Assembly: GCA_041672395.1 (NCBI GenBank)
Contig: JBAYZS010000027.1
Coordinates: forward strand, 1 to 29,742
From: UBA5287 sp041672395
GTDB lineage: Bacteria; Bacteroidota; Bacteroidia; Bacteroidales; Dysgonomonadaceae
DNA: 29,742 nucleotides
Direction: 5' to 3'
Part shown: piece by piece, positions 1-7,528 of the stretch
Position numbering within the stretch: the first letter of the stretch is position 1
Layout: each line of letters begins with the position of its first letter
Program-made: the position numbers and the translations under genes
The notes under the pieces: model-generated
Databases searched by the model: none
Told to the model about the DNA's origin: nothing
What the model saw: the letters and a program-made list of their open reading frames with translations, nothing else

Positions 1-108
1 TTGGACAACTTTTATTTTCCTGCTTCAGAGTTGTTGAAAGGTGGCAGACTGATACTTGAAATGGGAGATGAACCAAATAAAACATGGGGTTTAGGTTCAT
101 TTGATTAG
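1..108 (+). CDS. GH92-like alpha-mannosidase, C-terminal end only
   Basis: An open frame enters from the left edge and ends at TAG 106-108, giving 35 residues. The tail contains LLKGGRLILEMGDEPNKTWG, which resembles the closing beta-strand of glycoside hydrolase family 92 enzymes, where a (L/I)LKGG..L.F.MG..PN..WG pattern is usual. GH92 enzymes are calcium-dependent exo-alpha-mannosidases, usually exported in Bacteroidota and used on N-glycans and mannans. Only the last few percent of the gene is present, so the catalytic residues, signal peptide and start cannot be seen. The family call rests on this one motif from memory of the family. Confidence 0.6.
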   Translation: MDNFYFPASELLKGGRLILEMGDEPNKTWGLGSFD

Positions 109-157
109 TTTTCTGTCCTTTTTTTTATTTTCTTATTATTATGTAACAAAGATTTCT

Positions 158-165
158 TATTTTTG
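158..165 (+). promoter_or_regulatory. Possible -7 box (TATTTTTG) upstream of the M16 protease gene
   Basis: TATTTTTG fits the Bacteroidota -7 consensus TAnnTTTG, but no TTTG lies at the usual spacing upstream and the leader to the start at 305 would be about 130 bases. The AT-rich 196-base gap could give this by chance. No other feature was found in 109-304. Confidence 0.2.
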
Positions 166-304
166 ATTTTTATTTAAATAAATAAGTTTAGGAACTTTAA
201 TATCAGTCAATTATCCTGAGCATAGTAAACATAATACTATAGAAAATTAGTTCACGACGGCATATTTAATTTAAAATATATAGTAAATTTAATCAACATA
301 TAAG

Positions 305-3103
305 ATGAAAAAAAGTATATTACTATTCTTTATTGTTTTCGCAACTACTGCGATTGCACAGCAAAACTCCAAGCTTCCTTCAGACCCAAATGCGAGGACA
401 GGAAAACTTGACAATGGACTCACGTATTACATTCGTTACAATAAAACACCGCAAAACAGAGCAGATTTTTATATTGCTCAAAATGTTGGTTCCATGCAGG
501 AAGAGGACTCTCAATCAGGTCTTGCTCATTTTCTGGAACACATGGCATTCAACGGTACAAAACATTTTCCAGACAAGGCTATGCTTAATTATCTTCAGAA
601 TAACGGAATCAAGTTTGGGACAAACATCAATGCCTATACCTCTTTTGATGAAACAGTTTATTACATTTCTGATGTTCCAACAGGGAATATCAATTTACTT
701 GACTCATGTCTGTTGGTTCTCTACGACTGGTCGTCTGGAATTACATTAGAGGATGAAGCTATTGAAAGTGAGCGTGGTGTGATTCGCGAAGAATGGCGTA
801 CCCGAGGCGGTGCTCAACAACGACTATGGGATCAGCTGTTGCCGGCAATGTATCCGGGCAGTAAATATGCAAAAAGAATGCCTATTGGAAGTATCGATGT
901 AATCAATAATTTTAAACCTGAAGAAATACGTTCATATTATAAAAAGTGGTATCGTCCCGATCTTCAAGGTATTATCATTGTTGGAGATGTTGATGTGGAT
1001 GCAATGGAAAAACGTATAATTGATTTGTTTTCAGATATTCCTCTTAACGCTTCTCGAGCAGAGCGTATTCATTTTCCTGTTCCCAATAACAAGGAGCCAA
1101 TCATAACAATAGCAACCGATCCTGAAGCAAGAAGCACTTCATTAATGATGTTTTATAAACATAACCCTTTATCCAGGGAGGTTAAAAATACGCTACAAGG
1201 TTATGTTAATTCTTATATCATGAATGCTGCAGCAACAATGTTAAATATCCGTTTCGAAGAGATTCTACAAAAACCTGATGCACCATTCACAAGAGCTTCG
1301 GCTTATGACGGAGATTATTTTGTTGCAAAGACTAAAGATGCATGGACTGTTACTGCAAGTTGTTCTGAAGAAAAAATTGACGATGCATTAGCAGCTGTTG
1401 TTCGTGAATCGGAACGGATTAAAAAATATGGTTTTACTGTTGAAGAATACAACCTTATTCGTACAAGCTTTATTAAAAGTTTTGAAGATTTATACAACAA
1501 CCGCGAAAAGCAAACCAATTCGATGTATTCCAGTGAATTTGTCAGAGTATTTATTGATGGTGAGCCTTTGCTCGGAATAGAAAATGAATATAAACTTATA
1601 CAATCTGTTGCGTCACAGATTTCTGTTGATGAGATAAATAAAGCGATCAAAAATTTAATTGGTGATGAGAATTTGGTAATAGCCATTACCGGCCCTCAAA
1701 AAGAAGGTCTTGTTTATCCCACAGGTTCTGAATTGCAAAATGTTATCAAAACTGTTCAATCTGAAAAAATTGAACCATATAAAGTGAAAATAATAAATGA
1801 ACCGCTCATTTCTTCAACTCCAACACCCGGAAAAATTACTAAAATTGAATCGGATGAAGATTTTGATGCCACAGTGTGGTCACTTTCTAATGGGATAAAA
1901 GTGATTTTAAAGAAAACAGACTTTAAAGATGATCAAATAATAATGATAGGATCATCGTTTGGTGGTACTTCAAAATATGCCAAATCAGATCCGGTAAATA
2001 GCAAAATGGTAAACCAGGTTATAAATCTTGGGGGTGTAGGTAATTTCAGTGCTACTGATTTATCAAAGTTACTAGCTGATAAAACGGTGTTGGTAAAACC
2101 AGAGATAAACCTCACTTCACAACATATCAGAGGCTCATCGTCAATCAAAGATTTTGAGACTATGCTTCAGTTGGTTTATCTTTATTTTATTTCTCCAAGA
2201 ACAGATAATGAGGCTTTCACTTCTTTTTTACAACGTACCGCGGTTAATTTAAAAAACCAGGAGGCTGATCCACAAGTTGCATTCACCGATTCTTTAGAAC
2301 AAGCATTATATGTTGATAATCAGCTGGCAAAACGACTCAAATCTGAAGATTTGAAGCTCATTGATTACAACCGCATCATGGATATGTACAAACAACAGTT
2401 TAAGAATCCGGGAAGTTTTGTGTTTACTTTTGTTGGAAATATCGATAATGAATATGTTAAACCAATTGTAGAAAACTATTTGGCTTCTATTCCGGGAAAA
2501 GCAGTAAAAGGAGAATTTGTAGAGGTGCCAATGGATTTAAAGAAAGGAATGATTAACAATACTTTTGAACGTGAAATGCAAAATCCTAAAGCAACTGTTT
2601 TTAATGCATTTACCGGACAGATGGAAAGAACTCAGAAAAATACGATTATAATGAGTATGTTTGATCAGATTCTCGATATTGTATATACTGAAAAGATAAG
2701 AGAAGATGAAGGTGGCACATATGGGGTTTCAACTTCTGGAAGTATCTCGCGTTATCCTGAAGGTCAAACTGTACTTCAGATAGCTTTCGATACTGATCCG
2801 GAGAAAGCTAATTATCTTAATGAAATTGTTTCAAAAGAACTCAATTTGTTAGCTCAAAGCGGTCCGAAGGATGAAGATTTCAATTATGTATTGGAATATA
2901 TGAAAAAGAATTATAACGAAAATATTAAAAAGAATGGTTATTGGATGGGACAAATCAATAGCAAATATTTTTATGATGAGGATACTCATACAAATTATAT
3001 GGAGATTTTGCAAAGCGTAACTCCAAAAGATATCCAAGCATTTGCCAAATCATTGCTTTCGCAGGGAAATGAAACTGTTGTTATTATGATGCCTAAAAAA
3101 TAA
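305..3103 (+). CDS. Exported M16-family zinc metalloprotease (pitrilysin/insulinase-like)
   Basis: The protein has 932 residues, with a signal peptide at about 1-18 ending ATTAIAQ, so it should act in the periplasm or outer envelope. The inverted zinc motif HFLEH is at residues 75-79. Glu149 and Glu156 lie downstream in the E-x6-E arrangement of the family, with Glu156 77 residues after His79 as the expected third zinc ligand. The C-terminal half is a second M16 fold without HxxEH and ends with the conserved REDEGGTYG segment that closes the chamber. This two-domain layout of about 930 residues is typical of Bacteroidota M16 proteases, which degrade peptides enclosed in a clam-shell chamber. 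The gene appears monocistronic, with a hairpin terminator 80 bases beyond the stop. The substrate is unknown. Confidence 0.93.
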   Translation: MKKSILLFFIVFATTAIAQQNSKLPSDPNARTGKLDNGLTYYIRYNKTPQNRADFYIAQNVGSMQEEDSQSGLAHFLEHMAFNGTKHFPDKAMLNYLQNNGIKFGTNINAYTSFDETVYYISDVPTGNINLLDSCLLVLYDWSSGITLEDEAIESERGVIREEWRTRGGAQQRLWDQLLPAMYPGSKYAKRMPIGSIDVINNFKPEEIRSYYKKWYRPDLQGIIIVGDVDVDAMEKRIIDLFSDIPLNASRAERIHFPVPNNKEPIITIATDPEARSTSLMMFYKHNPLSREVKNTLQGYVNSYIMNAAATMLNIRFEEILQKPDAPFTRASAYDGDYFVAKTKDAWTVTASCSEEKIDDALAAVVRESERIKKYGFTVEEYNLIRTSFIKSFEDLYNNREKQTNSMYSSEFVRVFIDGEPLLGIENEYKLIQSVASQISVDEINKAIKNLIGDENLVIAITGPQKEGLVYPTGSELQNVIKTVQSEKIEPYKVKIINEPLISSTPTPGKITKIESDEDFDATVWSLSNGIKVILKKTDFKDDQIIMIGSSFGGTSKYAKSDPVNSKMVNQVINLGGVGNFSATDLSKLLADKTVLVKPEINLTSQHIRGSSSIKDFETMLQLVYLYFISPRTDNEAFTSFLQRTAVNLKNQEADPQVAFTDSLEQALYVDNQLAKRLKSEDLKLIDYNRIMDMYKQQFKNPGSFVFTFVGNIDNEYVKPIVENYLASIPGKAVKGEFVEVPMDLKKGMINNTFEREMQNPKATVFNAFTGQMERTQKNTIIMSMFDQILDIVYTEKIREDEGGTYGVSTSGSISRYPEGQTVLQIAFDTDPEKANYLNEIVSKELNLLAQSGPKDEDFNYVLEYMKKNYNENIKKNGYWMGQINSKYFYDEDTHTNYMEILQSVTPKDIQAFAKSLLSQGNETVVIMMPKK

Positions 3104-3183
3104 GGCGGTTTATGCTTTATTAAAATTTGAATATAAAGATCTTAGAATTGAATACTGAATCTGTTCTTTGATATTACAAATAT

Positions 3184-3220
3184 AAAGAGGGTGAAATCAC
3201 GTTGTGATTCACCCTCTTTT
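3184..3220. terminator. Bidirectional hairpin terminator between convergent genes
   Basis: AAAGAGGGTGAA-A-TCAC pairs with GTGATTCACCCTCTTT, a 16-base-pair stem with one bulged A and a loop of three bases. It is flanked by an A run on the left and a T run on the right. It lies between the M16 protease gene (plus) and the PHP gene (minus), so it can end both transcripts. Confidence 0.85.
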
Positions 3221-3254
3221 AAAGTTATTGGGATTATATTACCCATCTCAATTT

Positions 3255-4352
3255 TTATTTAAAAAGCGTAACCTTTAAATGATCATACCCATTAATAAGA
3301 GCATTCTCAACTTCGAATACAGTAGGTTGAAGGTTTTCATTCTTAACAATTACGTTCACAGAACTTAGTCCCGGTACAATAATTGTTCCCGGTAATCCGT
3401 TGTTGTTCGTATTCTTAAGTTTAAAATCAATGTCAGAGGTATTCGTAAAAACAAATCGGGTAGTATTAGTGTCTAGTGTTTGGGGAGAACTTTGTTTTAC
3501 CGATGCGTCAAACAACGCTTTTACTAATTCTTCTTTTCCTGCAATAATATTATAAGCATACATCATTGTTCTTCCAGCAAAAAGAGCTTCTTTTATAGCG
3601 GCTTCCGTTTTTCCTTTAGACATGACCAGTGTCATTGGTCGGTGTTTTATCTTGCTGAAATCATATAAACGGTCGATAGCTTGATGAACATCCGTATTGG
3701 AAATAAAAGCCAGATTCTTTTGCAGAGCCCAATTCATTGCTTCGGGATAGTATTCAAATTCATTAAAAATCTCTATTCCATTGATCAATCCATTTTTCAG
3801 CATTTCTGTCTGTTCATCATACCAACGTATTGTATCAACAGCCCAACCCGGGTGATTCCAGAAAATGAAAGCACCTTGTTTTTTAGCCTCCTCAAGCGCT
3901 TCTCTCCAATCGTTGGATTGCAATTTATTTACATCTTGCAGAAAGAGTGCATTGACATGACCTGGTCCAGGATTTAAATCAAAAGTAATCTCACCACCTT
4001 TTATCAATATGATTCCTTTCTTTATAGCATCATTTATTCCCCGATCATAAGCTTGATTCTCTTCTTTTTGTCCTTTTGAATGGGAAATATGATCAGTAAT
4101 TGCAATTGCGTCCAATCCTTCTTCCCATGCTTCCTGCACCCTTGTTTGAGCCGTTACATCTCCATCAGAATTGGATGTATGGATATGAAAATCACATTTC
4201 AACACATCATATCCCAATATATTTGGAATATTGATAATCTCACGCTTTTCGAATGGATAGTCATCCAGTTTCACAGCCCTGTGGACTTGCGAAAATGCGG
4301 TTGCACTCACCAACATAACAGCCATTAAAAGTAAACTTGTCTTTTTGAACAT
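3255..4352 (-). CDS. Exported PHP-domain phosphoesterase
   Basis: The protein has 365 residues with a signal peptide at about 1-21 (MFKKTSLLLM..., cleavage near AFSQ). The PHP metal-binding pattern is complete: HIH at 56-58, Asp63, TDH at 86-88, Glu121, His132, NHPGW with His167, and DVH at 221-223. This is the trinuclear metal site of polymerase-and-histidinol-phosphatase fold enzymes, which hydrolyse phosphomonoesters or phosphodiesters. Residues from about 285 form a beta-rich C-terminal extension. Exported PHP proteins of this size in Bacteroidota are often named Sb-PDE-family phosphodiesterases, but the substrate cannot be read from sequence. The gene stands alone between two terminators; a -7 box lies about 70 bases upstream. 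Confidence 0.85.
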   Translation of the reverse strand: MFKKTSLLLMAVMLVSATAFSQVHRAVKLDDYPFEKREIINIPNILGYDVLKCDFHIHTSNSDGDVTAQTRVQEAWEEGLDAIAITDHISHSKGQKEENQAYDRGINDAIKKGIILIKGGEITFDLNPGPGHVNALFLQDVNKLQSNDWREALEEAKKQGAFIFWNHPGWAVDTIRWYDEQTEMLKNGLINGIEIFNEFEYYPEAMNWALQKNLAFISNTDVHQAIDRLYDFSKIKHRPMTLVMSKGKTEAAIKEALFAGRTMMYAYNIIAGKEELVKALFDASVKQSSPQTLDTNTTRFVFTNTSDIDFKLKNTNNNGLPGTIIVPGLSSVNVIVKNENLQPTVFEVENALINGYDHLKVTLFK

Positions 4353-4422
4353 ATTCTGTAATTTTTTGGTATGGAAAACAGTTATTAAAGAATAATGAAT
4401 ACAATGATATTTAATAATCAGG

Positions 4423-4430
4423 CAAATATA
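4423..4430 (-). promoter_or_regulatory. Putative -7 box (TATATTTG) for the PHP gene
   Basis: Read on the minus strand this is TATATTTG, an exact match to TAnnTTTG, about 70 bases upstream of the start at 4352. No good TTTG -33 element is visible at the expected distance. Confidence 0.4.
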
Positions 4431-4459
4431 ATGAAAACCCCATTGATATAAAAATAAAT

Positions 4460-4490
4460 AACGGATGCATTCCCATTGAACACATCCGTT
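4460..4490 (-). terminator. Rho-independent terminator of the ArsR/thioredoxin operon
   Basis: AACGGATG (4460-4467) pairs with CATCCGTT (4483-4490) around a 15-base loop. On the minus strand the stem is followed by a T-rich stretch (ATTTATTTTTAT). It lies about 25 bases past the stop of the DUF302 gene. Confidence 0.7.
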
Positions 4491-4514
4491 TACGATTAAA
4501 TAATAGTAAATAGA

Positions 4515-4913
4515 TTATTTCTCGATTATTTGTTCGATATAACCTTCTACATCGTGATATGCAACAGACATAACTTCTTGAACTATACCCCCTATTTGAG
4601 CTGCCATAAGAGCAAAGTTCATTCTTGATACATAAGTTTTACCATCGGCTTTTTCATATACTGAAATCCGGCAAGGTAACATATTAGAATAAATACGCAG
4701 GGTATCATCAGATAAAATTCGATAAGAATAATTTGGATTGCAAAGTTCAATTACCTTTACAGATGCCACTTCAACACCATTTTTTCTCATTGTATCCTGC
4801 AAATCATGTATGTATGAAACTTTCCAGCCACTTTTAACTATAATGTCAGAAAGTCTGCTTATGGTATCATCAAAACCATAAGCGCTTTTATTCTCATAAA
4901 ACATCTTTTCCAT
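4515..4913 (-). CDS. DUF302-family protein
   Basis: The product has 132 residues, no signal peptide and no membrane segment. The sequence matches DUF302: a GFDDTISRLSDIIVKSGWKV region early on, the central SVKVIELCNPNYSYRIL strand, then MLPCRISVYEKADGKTYVSR. Molecular function is not established; DUF302 proteins are small alpha/beta proteins often found beside thioredoxins, sulfur-handling proteins and ArsR regulators. Two cysteines are present, C62 in ELCNP and C80 in LPCRI, the second in a conserved part of the family. This is the last gene of the minus-strand operon, 12 bases after the thioredoxin stop, and is followed by a terminator. A role in thiol or sulfur stress is inferred from context only. 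Confidence 0.82.
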   Translation of the reverse strand: MEKMFYENKSAYGFDDTISRLSDIIVKSGWKVSYIHDLQDTMRKNGVEVASVKVIELCNPNYSYRILSDDTLRIYSNMLPCRISVYEKADGKTYVSRMNFALMAAQIGGIVQEVMSVAYHDVEGYIEQIIEK

Positions 4914-4925
4914 AACGATAATTTA

Positions 4926-5456
4926 TTATGATTCTTTCATGTCTGCTTGAGGTTGTTTTAACAACACCTCATTGATGGCTTGTTTTAGTGCGTCTTTAGG
5001 AAGTGCACCCTGAGCCATTTGTGGACTCTCACCCAATGGGCAGAAGAGTATTGTTGGAATACTGCGAATACCAAACTCGGCTGATAATTGTTGTTCAGCT
5101 TCCGTATCAATTTTGTAAATATAGATTTGTCCGTCATATTCGGCAGCAAGTTCTTCTAAGATAGGTGCCACCATTTTACAAGGACCACACCAATCTGCAT
5201 AAAAATCAATGATACAAGGCTTATCGCCAAGATACTCCCATTCATTGGGACTTTTTTCGAAGTTTGCGACTTTAGTTAAAAACTCTGCTCGTGTTAAATG
5301 AATTGTTTTTGCCATTTTGTTATCGTTTTTTTGTGAATTAATTATTTGTTCTGTTTCTCTTGATTGTTTAGTTGAATTATTCTTGTAATTCTGGTTGCAT
5401 GCTGTGAATAAAATTATGGACGCTGCCATTGCTGCTAAAATTAGTTTTGTTCTCAT
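4926..5456 (-). CDS. Thioredoxin with lipoprotein signal peptide (possible second internal start)
   Basis: The product has 176 residues. The N-terminus MRTKLILAAMAASIILFTAC is a lipoprotein signal with lipobox FTAC, the lipidated Cys being residue 20. A linker of about 27 polar residues follows, then a complete thioredoxin domain (about 49-170) with active site ADWCGPCK (Cys90, Cys93) and the cis-proline loop IRSIPT. Such a lipoprotein would be a membrane-anchored periplasmic thiol-disulfide oxidoreductase. Met48 (ATG at 5313-5315) sits where ordinary cytoplasmic thioredoxins of the phylum begin (MAKTIHLTRAEF) and is preceded by an A-rich stretch typical of Bacteroidota translation starts, so a short cytoplasmic form of 129 residues is also possible. 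The gene is third in the ArsR operon, 24 bases after the DUF6132 stop. Confidence 0.88.
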   Translation of the reverse strand: MRTKLILAAMAASIILFTACNQNYKNNSTKQSRETEQIINSQKNDNKMAKTIHLTRAEFLTKVANFEKSPNEWEYLGDKPCIIDFYADWCGPCKMVAPILEELAAEYDGQIYIYKIDTEAEQQLSAEFGIRSIPTILFCPLGESPQMAQGALPKDALKQAINEVLLKQPQADMKES

Positions 5457-5480
5457 ATCGAAGATTATATTATTTGATTA

Positions 5481-5714
5481 CTACTCTTTTTCGACAGGAG
5501 TATTGTTTTCAATATTCTTTTTTGGATCTTTCTCAAATAGAGTAAAAAATAGATAACCAAAAATTGCTCCAAAGAATATCATCTTGTAAGGATTTGATGT
5601 TATTGGACAAGTTCCAGAAACACAGCCCACAAAATAATAATATAAGTAGCCCCCAATAGTGCCGGTAATTAATCCTGCAATCTTCAACCAATGTTTTGCA
5701 AAAAAAGTTTTCAT
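5481..5714 (-). CDS. DUF6132-family small membrane protein
   Basis: The product has 77 residues and two predicted membrane helices, about 10-29 and 44-61, joined by the segment GCVSGTCPITSNPY with Cys31 and Cys36. This GC..G.CPITSNP signature is the hallmark of the DUF6132 family, small membrane proteins of Bacteroidota commonly encoded with rhodaneses, thioredoxins or ArsR regulators. Function is unknown; the cysteine pair in the inter-helix loop suggests a thiol or sulfur-related role, but that is inference. The C-terminus is charged (KDPKKNIENN). It sits 19 bases downstream of the arsR-like gene and clearly belongs to the same transcript. Confidence 0.8.
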   Translation of the reverse strand: MKTFFAKHWLKIAGLITGTIGGYLYYYFVGCVSGTCPITSNPYKMIFFGAIFGYLFFTLFEKDPKKNIENNTPVEKE

Positions 5715-5733
5715 TATTTATTTGTTTTATGAA

Positions 5734-6024
5734 TTAGCATTGTTTTAAAATACATTCCAAAAGTTGAATTACGCGCTCATCTTTAATTGAATAATAACAG
5801 TTTTTACCGCTTTTTCTGCAATTAAGTATCCCTTTGGCACGCATATCGGTGAGGTGATGGGAGAGTAATGATTGTTCACAATTTAAATCATTTACCAATT
5901 CGGTTACAGTTTTCTCATCATGTTTTGATAGCTGTATCACAATACACAAACGAGTTTCGTTTGCTAAAGCCTTCAATGTATAAGCTGCTTTTTCCAATTG
6001 CTCTCTATGCGATAATACGTTCAT
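5734..6024 (-). CDS. ArsR/SmtB-family transcriptional repressor
   Basis: The product has 96 residues and is a winged helix-turn-helix protein of the ArsR family: KALANETRLCIVIQLSKHDE (helices 2-3), the recognition region NCEQSLLSHHLTDMRAKGIL, and the wing GKNCYYSI. The classical arsenic motif CVC at the end of helix 3 is absent. There are six cysteines (27, 49, 69, 76, 91, 96); Cys96, the last residue, aligns with the C-terminal cysteine of the persulfide sensors SqrR/BigR, while their helix-2 cysteine is an isoleucine here with Cys27 one helical turn away. A thiol, sulfide or metal signal is therefore plausible, but the ligand cannot be assigned. It is the first gene of the four-gene operon and probably represses it through the palindrome 30 bases upstream. 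Confidence 0.9.
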   Translation of the reverse strand: MNVLSHREQLEKAAYTLKALANETRLCIVIQLSKHDEKTVTELVNDLNCEQSLLSHHLTDMRAKGILNCRKSGKNCYYSIKDERVIQLLECILKQC

Positions 6025-6053
6025 TTCTTATTGTCTTTTAGTCATATTGATAC

Positions 6054-6069
6054 ATGAACATCTGTTCAT
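6054..6069. promoter_or_regulatory. ArsR-type operator palindrome
   Basis: ATGAACA-TC-TGTTCAT is a perfect 7-2-7 inverted repeat. Its core TGAACA..TGTTCA is the classic half-site pair of ArsR/SmtB-family operators. It lies 30 bases upstream of the arsR-like start and just downstream of the -7 box at 6081-6088, overlapping the expected transcription start, as expected for autorepression. Confidence 0.8.
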
Positions 6070-6080
6070 ATAATTTTGTT

Positions 6081-6110
6081 CAAAGGTATTACAAAAATTT
6101 ATATCACAAA
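6081..6110 (-). promoter_or_regulatory. Promoter of the ArsR/thioredoxin operon
   Basis: On the minus strand TACCTTTG (6081-6088) matches the Bacteroidota -7 consensus TAnnTTTG exactly. TTTG at 6107-6110 lies 18 bases upstream as a -33 element. The operator palindrome begins 12 bases downstream of the -7 box. Confidence 0.65.
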
Positions 6111-6224
6111 ATAAAAATGAAGAATTTAATAATATTTTATATATGCTCAATTTACAAATTTATAAATAAAAATAATTGAGAGCATTTTAAGTGTAAAAAT
6201 GTGTGTAATTAGAATAATTTTCAC

Positions 6225-6232
6225 TATTTTTG
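6225..6232 (+). promoter_or_regulatory. Putative -7 box (TATTTTTG) for the oxidoreductase/DUF1080 operon
   Basis: TATTTTTG is an exact TAnnTTTG match, 24 bases upstream of the ATG at 6256. The -33 element is poor (only TGTG-like bases at 6200-6205). The predicted leader is very short, about 15-20 bases. Confidence 0.5.
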
Positions 6233-6255
6233 GGCGAATTTAAATCAATTAATTC

Positions 6256-7509
6256 ATGACATCCAGAAGACAATTTTTAAAAACTTTGGGAGGGGTTACC
6301 CTTCTGACAATAGTTCCCCGTAATGTATTAGGGAATGGAATGATTGCACCAAGTGACGAACTTACAAAAGGTATCATTGGTCTTGGAGGTATGGGTAGAG
6401 GCCATATAGGTTATAACGGTACACGCGTTGTTGCAATGTGCGACGTTGATAAAAACCATTTAACTCAGGCAGCTGCTATGGTAAAAGACAAGATCAATCT
6501 ATATCATGATTTTCGTGATCTGATACTAGACAAAGATGTTGATATTGTGCATATTGCAACACCCCCACATTGGCATGGCATAATGGCTGAAGAAGCCGCC
6601 AAGGCAGGGAAAGATATTTTCTGTGAAAAACCTATGACACGAACCATTGGTGAGGGTAAGCGTGTGATGGAAGCTGTTAAGCAGCATGGAAATATTTTTC
6701 GTTTAAATACCTGGTTTCGTTTCCAAGACCAATTTTATGGACTGGGAACACCTGTTAAACCATTAAAAAAGCTTGTTGAAAGTGGTATGCTTGGTTGGCC
6801 TTTGAAAGTAACTATCAGTAAACACACAGGATTTGACTGGAAATTCTTTTGGGTAGGAAAGAATCATTTAGAACCAGAGCCAATACCAAAAGAACTAGAT
6901 TATGATTTATGGTTAGGACCGGCCCCTTACAAACCATATAATGCACATAGAGTACATCAAACATTCCGTGGATACTGGGATTACGATGCAGGAGGTTTAG
7001 GAGATATGGGTCAGCATTATATAGACCCCGTTCAATATCTATTAGGAAAAGACAATACCAGTCCCGTTAAAGTAGAAGTTGACGCACCACAACAACATCC
7101 AGATGCGGTTGGTACATGGAGATCAATAACATATACCTATGAAGATGGCTGTCAGATTATTTTATGGGGTGGGGATTATGGTACACCAGAAACTCCATAT
7201 ATAGCCGGACCAAAAGGAAACGTATATAAAAACTTTGTTTGTGATATTCCAAACTGGGAAAAGAAACTAGCTGAGTATCCAGAACCAATGGAACAAAACA
7301 CTGATTTTATTGAATGTGTGCATAATCGTCAAAAATTTGCACTGAACGAAATTAATGGATATCATTCTGCTACTATTGTAAATATGGGAGCTGTAGCTTT
7401 ACGCTTGAATCGTACACTGAACTTTGATCCTGTTAAACAGGAGTTTATTAACGATATGGAAGCTAATCGTTTGATCGACCAAACTAATCGTTCACCCTGG
7501 ACTATTTAA
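6256..7509 (+). CDS. Tat-exported Gfo/Idh/MocA-family oxidoreductase
   Basis: The product has 417 residues. The N-terminus has a twin-arginine signal, SRRQFLK at residues 3-9 followed by a hydrophobic stretch, so it is exported folded with its cofactor. The Rossmann fold follows: GIIGLGGMGRGH at 39-50, CDVD at 62-65, ATPPHWH at 101-107 and the family signature EKP at 124-126. The C-terminal half is the Gfo/Idh/MocA substrate domain, with the conserved GDMGQHYIDP segment holding the likely catalytic Asp/His. These enzymes oxidise or reduce sugar hydroxyls with tightly bound NAD(P). Lying directly upstream of DUF1080 genes, it is best explained as forming 3-keto sugars or glycosides in the periplasm. 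The substrate is not determined. The next start is 20 bases downstream, so the genes are co-transcribed. Confidence 0.88.
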   Translation: MTSRRQFLKTLGGVTLLTIVPRNVLGNGMIAPSDELTKGIIGLGGMGRGHIGYNGTRVVAMCDVDKNHLTQAAAMVKDKINLYHDFRDLILDKDVDIVHIATPPHWHGIMAEEAAKAGKDIFCEKPMTRTIGEGKRVMEAVKQHGNIFRLNTWFRFQDQFYGLGTPVKPLKKLVESGMLGWPLKVTISKHTGFDWKFFWVGKNHLEPEPIPKELDYDLWLGPAPYKPYNAHRVHQTFRGYWDYDAGGLGDMGQHYIDPVQYLLGKDNTSPVKVEVDAPQQHPDAVGTWRSITYTYEDGCQIILWGGDYGTPETPYIAGPKGNVYKNFVCDIPNWEKKLAEYPEPMEQNTDFIECVHNRQKFALNEINGYHSATIVNMGAVALRLNRTLNFDPVKQEFINDMEANRLIDQTNRSPWTI

Positions 7510-7528
7510 TCGTTAAATTCAGAAAAAG

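Noticed and set aside
305..3103. Additional genes on the opposite strand within the M16 gene (for example 1315-1686 and 2849-3037)
   Set aside because: They show no family similarity, no start context and lie wholly inside a well-supported gene. The same applies to frames inside secA, gyrA and the HEAT gene.
5734..6024. Classical arsenic-responsive ArsR
   Set aside because: No CVC motif, and no arsenate reductase or arsenite pump gene in the operon.
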